NCBI GenBank assembly: GCA_019188255.1
Contig: JAETXT010000003.1
Span: 2,046,001-2,110,000, forward strand
Origin: Verticillium longisporum
Taxonomy: Eukaryota > Ascomycota > Sordariomycetes > Glomerellales > Plectosphaerellaceae
Direction of reading: 5' to 3'
Length of the DNA stretch: 64,000 bases
The stretch's first letter is position 1, and each line of letters opens with the position of its first letter. This document shows, one piece after another, positions 46,673 through 57,171 of the stretch. The notes under the pieces were generated by a model that saw nothing but the letters and a program-made list of their open reading frames with translations, was not told the origin of the DNA and made no database searches. The translations under genes were made by a program, and so were the position numbers.

Positions 46673-48258
46673 TTATAGATCTTCCTGCTTCTTCACATCC
46701 TCCACACAATCCTGCCATCGGATATGCCTCATATAAAGACACTCGAGCAGAGCAATCAGAGCCGTGCCGCATCCCGTCCCGATCCACAGACCGTCCAGCT
46801 TCAGGTCGGGCGCGCCGAGCTCCAGCCACATGGACAATGGCACAGCGCCGAGGTAGTTGACGAGCAAGACGATCCAGGCGGCGACGTGCTGGCGGGCGAG
46901 GCCCCTGAGCACGCCATTGCAGCCGGCCAGCAGCGCGTCGATGACCTGGAACACGGCGACGGAGAGCATCGACCGCGTGGCGATGCGCTGCACGACGTCG
47001 TCGTCCGAGAACCAGGCGCCGATCTGGCCTCGCAGCAGGAACAACAGCACGCCGTCAAAGAGGCCGAGGGCCAAGAAGACGACGGCGTACAGCGTGACGG
47101 CCCTGCGCGTGACATGGACCTGGCCGGCGCCGATGAGGTGGCCGACGCGGGTGGTGACGGCGACGCTGACGGAGAAGGGAATGTGCCACATGACGATGGA
47201 CACGGTGGTGAGGATGGTCTGCGCCGCGAGGTGGTTGGTGTCGATGTAGGAGGTGCTGATCATGAGAATCTCAAAGGCCAGCCACTCGGCCAGGTTGACG
47301 GCGGTGCCGGCGGCCGAGAGGCGCACCATGGGGCCCCAGCCGCGCAGGGACGCCATGGACCAGCCGCCCCAGCACACGTGCGACCACTTGTGAAAGAAGA
47401 AGGTGTATGCCAGCAGAAGAAGCGGGCGTAGATCGTTGGCGATGGCCTGGCCGAGTGCGGCGCCCTCGACGCCCATGTCGAGCTTGATGGCTAGGAGCCA
47501 GCAGAGGACGACGTTGACTGGCGTGCAGATGACCAAGACAACCATGCCGGATCGGAAATCGCCTTGGGCCTGTAAGAAGCGTTTTCCGGCTTCGAACAGG
47601 GCGTAGCCAGGCAGCCCAATGAGACTGATCTGCAGGAAGGTGCCGGCTTTCACGGCCACGTCGTGCTGACGAACGAGGAGCGGCAGGATGGAGGGCGAGC
47701 ACAGCCAAAAGGCGCCGACGGGGATCATCAGGGCAATCATGAGCAGTGTCATGCGCTGAACGTGCAGGCCGACTTCTGTCAGACGGCCGGAGCCATATGA
47801 CTGGGCGCAGAGGGTGTCGAGGGCTGTAGCCATGCCCTCGTAAAATGCCAGGCCGATGATGTTCATGGTCGTGAGGCCAATGCTAGCAGCGGCGAGGCTA
47901 TCGGCACCCAAGCGGCCGGCCACGACTGTTGTGATGACTGTGGAAGAGTACTGCGTCTGTCAGTTGATGTTCGGTTGTTCGGTAGGGGATCAAGGACTGG
48001 CAGGTGAGGTACCTGCAGGAGGTATGTGGCGATAAGAGGAACGGAATAACGGAGCAGCAGGCGGCCCTCCGCTGCGAAGCTGCCCTTGCTCTTCAGCTGC
48101 AGAGGCGCTGATGTCGAGCCACCGAGGAGCGGCGCCGTCTCGCTCGGGCTTGGTATGTCATGGGCAGCCATGGCCGGCTCGGCGCGACGCTGTACAGGAC
48201 TTGATGGTGGCATGCTTTGAGGTTCCGTGACGTTCAAGTTTTCCAAGGCGGTGGACAA
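46673..48258 (-). CDS. MATE family multidrug/toxin efflux transporter
   Basis: Two exons, 48258-48013 and 47950-46673, with a 62-nt intron, join as YLLQYSSTVITTVVAGRLG and give 507 residues. MATE proteins expel cationic or metabolite compounds by proton or sodium antiport. About twelve hydrophobic segments are visible. Family landmarks are VAGRLGADSLAAASIG, GMATALDTLCAQSYGSGR (the LDTLCGQAxGA signature of helix 2) and, in the second half, MWHIPFSVSVAVTTRVGHLIGAG. The N-terminal 65 residues are disordered and Pro/Ser-rich with a di-leucine (TAPLLGG), suggesting sorting to vacuole or endosome. It lies head-to-tail with the acyltransferase, 693 bp apart. Confidence 0.93.
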
Positions 48259-48640
48259 AATTTGGGCTTGAAGTGCTCCCTTGAGGTAAACATCTGATGT
48301 TGGTGACTAAGCAGTGAATCGGCTTCACTTCACGTTGTGGACAGGCGTCTTGCCATGCTCACATGATTCGAAGACGAGTGTTTTCGTGTATGGCCATGTT
48401 TGTACACGTTCAGAGCCGTCACCGTCACCAGGCATGCGAATGCGCAGTTCTTTTCCCATTCATTCCTTTTCCTTTCGGCTGGTCAATCAGGGCAGGTCAT
48501 CACTGCATCCTGAGGTACCTTGCGGTGGACCTAGAAGGGGGCCCCTTTAGCGACTTTAGCGTGTCATTTCCAGCGGTTCACACGCCATGCGGTGTCAATC
48601 CTTCGGGGCTCATTCCCACGCTCGGCTTGCCGAGAAGGTG
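48259..48640. other. Intergenic stretch
   Basis: Promoter side of the MATE gene; no gene seen. It leads directly into the 17-bp tandem repeats. Confidence 0.4.
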
Positions 48641-48647
48641 TACTGTA

Positions 48648-48790
48648 AGTACCTAACCTACCTAGGTACCCAACCTACCTAGGTACCCAACCTACCTAGG
48701 TACCCAACCTACCTAGGTACCCAACCTACCTAGGTACCCAACCTACCTAGGTACCCAACCTACCTAGGTCTTAGGTACCTAGGTACCTAG
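48648..48790. repeat. 17-bp palindrome-rich tandem repeat (ACCTACCTAGGTACCCA)n
   Basis: About six to seven consecutive copies of a 17-bp unit ACCTACCTAGGTACCCA, followed by the fused ends CTTAGGTACCTAGGTACC. Each unit contains the palindromes CCTAGG and GGTACC. Single or partial copies of the same motif occur elsewhere in the window (18961, 20700, 29263, 37290, 49738, 56060), always between genes. Confidence 0.95.
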
Positions 48791-48794
48791 CTGG

Positions 48795-49376
48795 ATGCCA
48801 AGCGTCCTCTCATCCAACTGCCTCCGCAACATGTTCCCACGACATGCGCCATCGTCAAGTTGTCGGGTCTGGCGCTCGGACAACCAACAATGCTGTCGAA
48901 ACTGGCTCATAAACTTCAATTCCCCGGCGGCTCGCAAGAAAAGAATGCCTCGGATCCAGAGGCACAGCTGCCGGTGCTTTGTAGCCGGCAAGTGGCACCC
49001 CAGACGACCACCGCGGACCGTGCTCGAGAAGGTCCTCGCGCCCATCGAGGCCATGCTGCGCCAGCTGCCGGCGACCACCTTGCGTGAATGCACCGTTGCC
49101 CTACCGAGCTCCGTGTACCAAATGGCCCGGAACGACGCCGTCCGCGCCGGGTGCACCACCGTCGGGTACTATTGCAGACGGCAGAAGGAGCGGTACTGGC
49201 GCGCGTTGCCCGAGCCGGCGGCCGGGTTGAAGGGGTACTGGGTCCAGCTGGGCAAGATTGACATGCACCTCCCCATAGCCTGGCCTTGTTTCGGTACTGG
49301 TGAAGGCTGGTCGTGGAGAGATGACTTTGACATATCAGATGAGGATTGTATCCTCCATGGGATGACGTCCTGGTGA
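48795..49376 (+). CDS. Orphan protein, possibly real
   Basis: A 193-residue plus-strand frame begins one repeat edge after the palindromic array. The first 60 residues are cysteine/serine-rich and doubtful. From an internal Met (about residue 51, MPRIQRHSCRCFVAGKW) the sequence looks more protein-like: PRTVLEKVLAPIEAMLRQLP, a Tyr/Arg-rich middle (YYCRRQKERYWRALP), and a Trp/Asp-rich end (GWSWRDDFDISDEDCILHG). No homologous family is recognised. Without splice sites or a domain, it could also be fortuitous. Confidence 0.35.
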   Translation: MPSVLSSNCLRNMFPRHAPSSSCRVWRSDNQQCCRNWLINFNSPAARKKRMPRIQRHSCRCFVAGKWHPRRPPRTVLEKVLAPIEAMLRQLPATTLRECTVALPSSVYQMARNDAVRAGCTTVGYYCRRQKERYWRALPEPAAGLKGYWVQLGKIDMHLPIAWPCFGTGEGWSWRDDFDISDEDCILHGMTSW

Positions 49377-49539
49377 GTTCGCCTGCCGACCTTGACAAGG
49401 ACTACCTTGACAAGGCGTCGACTGCGGTCATCTCGAGACCACCTAAGCGTCGGCCGAGTCGAGCCGCTCAACCGGCCGGTATCGCGTTGGGACGGCGGTG
49501 AATGGGACTAAGCTGCCTGCGCCGATAGGGCTCCCCCCC

Positions 49540-49620
49540 AGGACTCTCCACTCTCCCCTGTTCACTCTCCCCTGTTCACTGTTCACTCTCCCCTGTTCAC
49601 TGTTCACTGTTCACTGTCAG
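49540..49620. repeat. Short minisatellite of TCCCCTGTTCAC units
   Basis: Alternating units CTCTCCCCTGTTCA and CTGTTCA are repeated about eight times, forming a pyrimidine-rich imperfect array between the orphan ORF and the pseudouridine gene. Confidence 0.85.
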
Positions 49621-49735
49621 GGCGCCCGAAGTGGATCGTCGGAGTCGGCCGAGGACCTGTGTAGGCATACGGTACGTACCGCAGCGCACTGGCACTAGAC
49701 TCAGGCGAGCTCGCCGAAGCAAGAGTCATTGGATG

Positions 49736-49764
49736 GGTACCTACCTAGGTAGGTAGGTACCTAC
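49736..49764. repeat. Palindromic CCTAGGTAGGTACC block
   Basis: GGTACCTACCTAGGTAGGTAGGTACCTAC, a near-perfect inverted repeat related to the 17-bp array at 48648-48790, sits about 190 bp upstream of the start codon at 49957. Confidence 0.85.
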
Positions 49765-49956
49765 GGCAGCATCTTCATCGGAGCTTCCTCTTGATACTCT
49801 CCTCACCAACAAAACCTCCCCTCTTTGCTCTTGCCCATTGCCTCCTCCATCACCCCTCTGCAAACCCATCCCAAAGGCCAGGTCGCCTTTGCTCTCCCTT
49901 TTGTCCGTTCCATTGACTTTTTCAAGCCGTTTCCTTCTCGGCTCTCCGTGTCCACC

Positions 49957-52529
49957 ATGCACGTCTCGTGTCTCTCGGCTACGAGGGCGTGCCTGTCCTC
50001 GACCTTACCAACCAGAGCATCATGCAACAGACTCAGCACTCCTTCATATCGTGCCCTCTCTCACCTGTCCACGTCCCGGTCGAACGTGTCGCGCCATGCT
50101 CTCACCGCACGCTCTCTGTCAGCAAGCCGCTTCTACTCCACGGCGCCCTACGCTGGTGCTCCCGGGTTGAAGGACTTCCTTCGCATCTCGGATGAAGTTG
50201 CCGACGCCATTGCCACCAACAAGCCCGTCGTCGCCCTCGAGTCCACCATTTACACACATGGTGCCCTTGGGAATGACTTGGGCCTCGAGGACATTGTTCG
50301 TCAGGGAGGCGGTATTCCCGCTGTTTGCGGTATCCTCGAGGGCGTCCCCATCGTCGGCTTGACCCCCGAAGAGGTCGCTCGCATGGTAGACTCGGGCAGT
50401 GCCCGCAAGGTCTCCCGCCGTGATATTGCCTACCTGGCTGGACTTGTGAGATTCATCAGGCCTTGCCTTGCGCCATGAGCAGCTGCTGACAAGAAACTTT
50501 TTCAGGGTCTTGCTGGCAACAAGATTCACGGTGGTACCACCATTGCCGGCACCATGCTGCTGGCTCGCCTCGCCGGCATTCGCGTCTTCGGCACCGGTGG
50601 TCTCGGCGGCGTCCACCGTGGTGGCCACGACTCGATGGACGTCTCTGCCGATCTCACTGAGCTCGGCCGCACCCGCGTTGCCGTTGTCTCGTCTGGCTGC
50701 AAGGGCTTCCTCGACATCCCCCGGACCCTTGAGTTCCTCGAAACCCAGGGTGCGTTTGTCGCGACATTTGCCGACGGCCGCAAGGGTCCTGTCGACTTTC
50801 CAGCATTCTGGGCCCGCACGAGCGGCACCCCGAGCCCTCTCGTCGTCGAAAACGAGAAGGATGCTGCTGCCATGATCCTGGCGCAAGAGACGATGGGCAT
50901 CGAGTCGGGTATGGTCTTTGCCAACCCCATCCCCGAGGAGGCCGCCGTCCCTGCCGCCGAGATGGCTGCCGTCATCGAGACGGCCGTTCGTGAGGCCAAC
51001 GAGAAGGGCTTCACCGGCGCTAGGAACACGCCCTACGTCCTGACCGCCATTCGGAAGCAGACTAACGAACGCAGCACGCTGGCCAACAAGGCTCTCGTCC
51101 GATCCAACGTCGCTCGTGCCACCACCATCGCCGTCGAGCTCTCCAAGCTGCAGAGCGGGACACCCAGCCTCACCGCGGCGTAAGTGTGCCTGGTCCGCTC
51201 AACGTTCAAGGAAGCAAGTCATGATATGTCAGAATCTGAAATCTGACGGTAGATAGACCAACATCAAGCAACTTCGTATCCGGAATAGACAAACCTTCAC
51301 CACCCAAGCAAACTACTCCAGCCTCTGTTGGCACTGTGCCAACCAAAGTAGACATACTCGTCGCTGGCTCCGTCGCCCTCGACCTCGGCTGTGACTACGC
51401 TCCCACCACCAAATCCACTAACCCCTCCCCGAAGCTCGAGACATCCAACCCGGCTGCCATCAGTCAGTCCATCGGCGGTGTCGGGCACAACGTTGCCCTC
51501 GCTGCGCACCGTGCCACAAAATCCTGCCTCGTCCGCCTCTGTAGTCTTGTTGGCGCCGACGCTGCCGGCGATACGGTGCTTGCTGCCCTTGCTGCTGAGG
51601 GCCTCGACACCTCTGCCATCCGCCAGCTCCCGGCACCGCACCGCACGGCGCAATACGTCGCCGTCAACGACGCCTTAAAGAACCTCGTTCTCGCCATGGC
51701 CGACATGGATATTCTCTCAGCCAATGCCGTCCCCCCCTCCCAATGGCGCGCCGCCGTCAAGGCGGCCTCTCCCTCGTGGCTCGTTGTCGACGCGAACTGG
51801 GCGCCGCGTGATATCCACGCCTGGCTCGCCGCCGGCCGCGCATCCCATGCCAAGATTGCCTATGAGCCTGTCTCCACCGCCAAATCCACAGGCCTCTTCC
51901 CTTCAGACACAGAGCTTGACGTCTTCCCTCATGCTGCCGTCGACCTTGCGTCCCCAAACACGTACGAGCTCGAGGCCATGTGGACCGCCGCGCGCGAGAA
52001 CGGACACCTCGCGACGCAGGGCTGGTGGAAGGTCGTCGACGCTTTCGGCCTCCTCGGCGCCCGCGATGCCTTTGTGCGTCTCGTCGGCGTCGAGCTCGCG
52101 GATGCGGGCGTACCGGTGCAAGCCGTGCAGCTCCTTCCGTACATCCCGACCGTCGTGACGAAGCTCGGCGCCAAGGGCTGCCTGCTGACGACGATCCTGG
52201 GCCGGGATGACCCGCGTCTGAGTGATCCCCGGGAGGAGAAGTACATTCTCTCGCGGTCGAAGAATGGGAACCCGCATGTCGGAGGCGTGTACATGCGCAT
52301 GTTCCCTGCCGCGGAGAGGGTGGATGAAATTGTCTCTGTCAACGGCGTTGGCGATACATTCTTGGGCGTCATGGTCGCGGGTCTGGCCATGGGCGGACGC
52401 GTCGAGGGATTGATCGGCGTAGCGCAGGAGGGTGCTGTCTTGACGCTGAAGAGTCGCGAGGCGGTCAGCCCGGAGCTGGGCAGCCTGGAGGAGAGCTTGA
52501 AGGATGCTGTCGACCTGTCGAGGGCGTGA
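49957..52529 (+). CDS. Bifunctional pseudouridine-5'-phosphate glycosidase and pseudouridine kinase
   Basis: Three exons (49957-50445, 50506-51179, 51257-52529) join in phase to 811 residues. The fusion is supported by exact phase across the second intron, whose product reads SLTAAPTSSNFVSGIDKP. The N-terminal half is the IndA/PsuG-type glycosidase cleaving pseudouridine 5'-phosphate to uracil and ribose 5-phosphate; key motifs are ALESTIYTHGALG, KIHGGTTIAGTM and GTGGLGGVHRGG. The C-terminal half is a PfkB-family kinase phosphorylating pseudouridine, with SIGGVGHNVALAA near its start and VNGVGDTFLGVMVAGL containing the catalytic Asp. The first 60 residues are Ser/Arg-rich with no acids (MHVSCLSATRACLSSTLPTR), a likely mitochondrial targeting sequence. 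Together the two halves degrade pseudouridine released from RNA. Confidence 0.93.
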
Positions 52530-53373
52530 GGAAGCTTGAGGGTTGAAATATCATTGGCGTTTGGGCATGGGGTGAAGCCTGGGCAAGCCGCGTTGAGGAA
52601 CGGCACCATCTGATTGAATGGAGATCTCCAGATAAGTCATAGAGATGCATACAGAGACGGAGAGAAACGGTCTCGAAATGATAGATTGAATTTCCATATA
52701 TGTATATATACTGGTTTACCATCCAGTCGATATGCTCATGTATGAAAATCGCCAAACGGACTCTGACATCCAGTCGGTTGGATTCTTGATGCCAAGACCG
52801 TATAGTCTACCCCTTCCAACGATGCTACTTTGATGAACGAGGCCCAGATCGTGCTGGGCACCAGTCGCCTCCGCAAACCACCCTGCTCTCCATTGGTTAC
52901 GCCTGTATTCATGATTTCGTTATTCGAGCGTCCATGTCGCGCTCGCCTCGTGGTAGCAGTCTCCTCCGACCCCTGCCACTTGTATTCGACGTAACGATGT
53001 ATCGCGTTCTCCCACCGTCTCGTTTTGCGTGCCGATGCATGTCGTCCCCGTGTTAGTAAAGGACGGACAGGTAGACCTAGCCAGGCTGCTAAAACGGTAG
53101 TCGGTGCGATGAGCCCAGGGGCTCGGAGACGGCAACCCGTCAGAATGGCTCCGATGCTCCTCTCCGCAGAGCGCGCCTGACATGGCGAGAAAAGCAGTCG
53201 CGTCACATGAGATCGCCCTGCTTCTGCATGTCACGATGCCGAAATCCACAATCTCGGGTCTGGTCTCAAACAGCAGCCTCGACTCCCCAGCAGTCCCGCC
53301 CCGCAGGACAAGTTCACGACGCAGTGGTTCGTGGGCCGTCAACAGACCGTCCCGCCGCCGCCAGCTCACCGCC
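52530..53373. other. Intergenic stretch between convergent genes
   Basis: No gene seen. Short frames lack domains. An A+T-rich tract is at 52680-52720 near the likely 3' ends. Confidence 0.4.
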
Positions 53374-54184
53374 CTACGCCAGCTCAGCAACCCCCGCCTC
53401 AACCAAGGCCCTGGCGCTCGACCACCGCAGGATCAGCACGTCGCCAAAGCGGGCGTCAATGGCGTCGTCCGAGTCGGTGCCGCGGCCCTCGACCGTGGCG
53501 TCGCGAAGTAGGCGCACAAAGACGGCGGCGTCGAGGTCGGGCCCGTCCATCATGCTCGTCATGCCGGCCGTGTCGTTGAGGTTCTGCAGCTGCGGCGGGA
53601 AGCTCGAGAGGAAGGACGAGAGGTAGTGGTCGTGCAGCAGGGCCTGGTGGCGGGTTGCGTAGGCGAGCTCCGTCGGCGAGAGGCGCGCGCGCAGCGGCGG
53701 GCTGGCGAGGTAGTAGAGCGTGTGCTTGTCGATCTGGGGTGCTGGTTAGCTTCTCGCGCTGACTGGGGCGTGGCAATGTTCATCTTTCTTCCAAGGTTAC
53801 CTTGGCGATCCGCGCGCGGAGGTAGCTTCGCACGAGAAACTTGAAGCGCTCGAGCTCCGTCTGGATGACAATGAGAGCAAAGTTGGTCTTGGGGTCCATG
53901 TCGCCCGTCATGTCCTCAATGGTCTCGATCTGGCGGGCGATGCGAGCGTTGACGCGCTCAAACAGGTTGTCGGGTGGCCATCTGCGACGCGTCCAGTTAG
54001 CCTTGCGCAGACGTGGGCAATACGAGGGCACGGGTTTTCGCCCAGAATGAAGGACGCACTCGAGCAGCTCGGGGGCAGAGCGTTCGGCGATCCAGGCGCG
54101 CGTGAGGGCTTGCAGGTCGCGGGTGTCCGGGGGGGTGGAGGCCGTCGTCGGGTCGACCTGCTGGAGGATGTCGTCGATATCCAT
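53374..54184 (-). CDS. SLD5: GINS complex subunit Sld5
   Basis: Three exons (54184-54060, 53981-53801, 53733-53374) give 221 residues, the normal Sld5 length. Sld5 is one of four GINS subunits that join Cdc45 and Mcm2-7 in the CMG replicative helicase. Diagnostic segments are [56 protein letters not shown] and [17 protein letters not shown]. The C-terminal beta domain contains [26 protein letters not shown]. The first intron (53982-54059) is 78 nt, in frame and free of stops, so reading straight through it also stays open; the branch point GCTAACT and the interrupted homology support splicing. It lies near SEC53, transcribed the same way. Confidence 0.92.
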
Positions 54185-54718
54185 GACGGGGGAGGTCGTT
54201 GGGAGGTGAAATTGCGGGGAATGACTCAGCGTCGTATCATGACATGGTCGGTCGGGGGGTTGTCGTCGTCTTGGGGGAGAAGGGAGGCGGTGATGGCAGG
54301 AAGGGGCGGTAGGAAACGCGCCGCGCATGCAAGGAGAGACTTGAGATGGGGAGGTTTGGCAGTTGGAGGTCGAGATCAACATGGACATGGTGGGGCACGT
54401 CGAGGGGTCACTCTGCCCCGCGTTCTGGCATCTCAGCTGCCAGCGTACATGGCTAACGCTATCGATGCTCAGCACAGCGTCAATTGAAACGCCCATTGAA
54501 AGATATCATGGCGGCAATGTTTTCTCGTGCTCTGTTAGAACAGTTTTGGCTTTTTAACCTTTGAGTCAAAGCCCACGTCACACGCATGGGAAAGTCCGCT
54601 TGATCATCATTCATTACAAGTCCAGATCTCCCTAGCAATGAAGAGCCAGATCTACAGTGTCATAGCTGACACAGTTTTCCCTCTACCGAAATGCGCCAGA
54701 ACCCCATGCCGCGCATCT
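54185..54718. other. Intergenic stretch
   Basis: Promoter of SLD5 and 3' flank of SEC53. No gene seen; the open frame continuing upstream of the SLD5 start lacks homology to that family. Confidence 0.4.
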
Positions 54719-55628
54719 CTACAGATCAAACAGCTCCTTCAGCTGGCGCGCCGTGTCGTCGGGACTGACGACCGTGTGGCCAACGGTGCGCTCCGACTCG
54801 AAAATCTCATAGTCGTTGCCGCCCTTGGCCGTCTTGTCGCCAAAGAAGTGAATGGTCGTGTACTCGATGCCGCCGGGCTTGCGTGCCTCGTCGTCGAGGT
54901 GCTTGAGGCAGTACGTCTTGTCCCAGCCCTGGGGGAAGACGTCGAACGACAGCTGGCCGCCGATGGAGTAGGTGAGGCCGAGGTGGGCGAAGCGCTCGCG
55001 CAGCTTGTCGATGAAGGCGGCGCGGATGCCGTGGATCTTGTCGTACGCCTCAAAGTCGGCGCGCTCCTGGGCCGAGGCGTTGCGGCCGACCGGCGACACG
55101 TTGACCATGCCGTTGCGGAACTCGACAAAGGTGCCGCGCTTGACGGGGATGTCGAGGTCGGCGACGTAGTGCAGGATGAAGTTGACGAGCTCCTTGTACT
55201 GGTCGTTGCCGATCCACTGCAGGAAGCTGTTGGCGGGCAGGGCGGCGCCGAGCTTGTACGCGACGAGGCCGTTCTCGGCAAAGTTGAAGTCGAACATGGA
55301 GGTGACGGGGGTGCGCGAGGGGTCGCCGAGCTGTTCCTGCTGCTTGCGTAGGTCGGACCCGCCGACGGTGCCGATGGCGACCTTTGTGCGGAGCTTCGAG
55401 AGGAGGGCCGTCAACTCGGGAGTGATTGCCTGCGAGACACACAGACGTCGTTAGCAAAATCCGATCAAGATCATAGTCCACGAACAAAACAGGATTCCCG
55501 GGGCATACCAGGCGAGATGGCGTCAGGGTGCCATCAACGTCGAAGAGGCAGATGGTGTTCTTGATGGGTCGATCCTCGAGGGGAGGGAAGTCCGCAGTGG
55601 CCGTGGCCGTGGCTGTCGTCGAGTCCAT
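54719..55628 (-). CDS. SEC53: Phosphomannomutase
   Basis: Two exons, 55628-55509 and 55429-54719, with a 79-nt intron, give 276 residues. The enzyme converts mannose 6-phosphate to mannose 1-phosphate for GDP-mannose, needed for N-glycosylation, O-mannosylation and GPI anchors. The HAD-type nucleophile motif is FDVDGTLT (residues 29-36). Family landmarks are [49 protein letters not shown], and [16 protein letters not shown], ending in [17 protein letters not shown], which carries metal ligands. It is intact. A long frame on the opposite strand is a shadow. Confidence 0.97.
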
Positions 55629-57171
55629 TGTGATGGCTGGTGATCGGGGGTCGAATCTGGCAGAGAGCGAGTGTCGGTACTGTATCTATCAGGGAGTGGA
55701 TTGTGCCACGAACCGCGATGAGAGTTGTAGGTTCGCTGGTCTCGATGCAGGGGCGGTCAAGGAGAAAAAGAAGGACGAGAAGGTTAAGGAGAGCTGCAGC
55801 TACCCCGCGCCCACTTATACTCGGCTTAGTCTTTTGGAAACACAAGCTACGAACCTCCTTCTCCAGCAACGTGGGCGCATCTGAAATCGAATCATCACAT
55901 CACAATTAGTACCCGGGCAGGTGACGCTCTTAGACGCGCTACGTGTTCTTTTCTTCTCCAGCTCGTATTGACCGTCACCGCGTCCTTCAATCTGGCCAGC
56001 TGTCACAATTGGAACGCACTCTGTGACCCTGGCTAGTGCGGCCATCTTGATCCTCCCTAGGGACCTAAGGTAGGTAGCTAAGGTAGGCAGACACGTCGAG
56101 CATTTGGATAGCAGCGCCACAACCACAAACGGGATGAAGCCAATGCTAATTGAAACACGACGCGTATCCTCCAGATGCCAAAGAGGTACTTCGCAGCTTT
56201 TCAAGTGTCAATTGACTGCACCAGAGTCTGGCGGAGCTCCCCTTTCGGACTCTCCGCCGAAAACGACCCCTCATTGCCCCTCACTGAAGCGGAACAGGGA
56301 GGCTCTTCAGGGGCTCTTCAGGGGCTCTTCAGCCCGCGGGGTAGCTAACATGGTGGGGGACCTGACGACCTCCATTTGAGACGAGAGCCTGGGCAAACTC
56401 GAGCGAAGTACACGAGCTGGCTGGCGAACGGGCAATACCGATTTGTCACAACCCTCAATATTGCACCTCACATCATGCTTCGAACAGTATGTCACATGAT
56501 CAATGCTGAGACTAACCGTCATTTCTCATTTTCTTCTCGGCCACTACGCGGTCCACGCATCTGCCTAGCTTTGGTTCGAAACGTGTTTGGTCGCAATTCC
56601 CTAAATTGCCTCCGACGTCTCGAAATCGTGCAAGCTAGTCTGTCGTGGCTGTCCAAATATGCTTGTCCAAGTATATAGCTACACAATCCCACATCGTTGT
56701 TCGAGCGCGCCAACGATACTGTTCCTTTGAACCGGGGCTATGCGGCCAAGAAACCCATGATATCATCAGCGCATCACCCGTAGAACCTCTTCACGACTTG
56801 AACCTCGCTCTCTCTGCTATAGGGTCATGCCGCAAAATCGGTGACCAGCAGTGATCCCAGCATCTGGGGGTTGGTAGGCCCAGCCTGGTCTTCCAAGACC
56901 AATGCTGGAACAGGTAGTTACTGCACAGAATGCACAGCAATCGAGCGCGATGAAACTAGGTCATCAAAGTAGCATGAAACTCAAGCTAGAAGAAGCAGTC
57001 ACCCGAGGTTGACGACCGACGGAAGAGTATGAAACAACGCTATGCGATAATGACGGAGAAAGCATGCGCTCCTGCAACCAGGTATCAATTTCCCGAACCA
57101 AAAGACCGCTCTCAATGCATTTTCAATGCACACATGGGAAGAAAGAGCTATCCAAGTCAACGCCCCCGTGC
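55629..57171. other. Intergenic stretch
   Basis: No gene recognised over about 1.5 kb. It contains GGACCTAAGGTAGGTAGCTAAGGTAGG at 56064-56090 (dispersed motif) and a threefold direct repeat of GGGGCTCTTCA near 56305-56335. The right part is the 3' flank of the exchanger gene. Confidence 0.4.

Noticed and set aside
51336..52529. Separate pseudouridine kinase gene starting at a GTG
   Set aside because: Phase-perfect splicing fuses it to the upstream glycosidase; an internal GTG start is not expected in a fungus.
54638..55351. 237-residue plus-strand frame
   Set aside because: Antisense of SEC53, which is fully supported.
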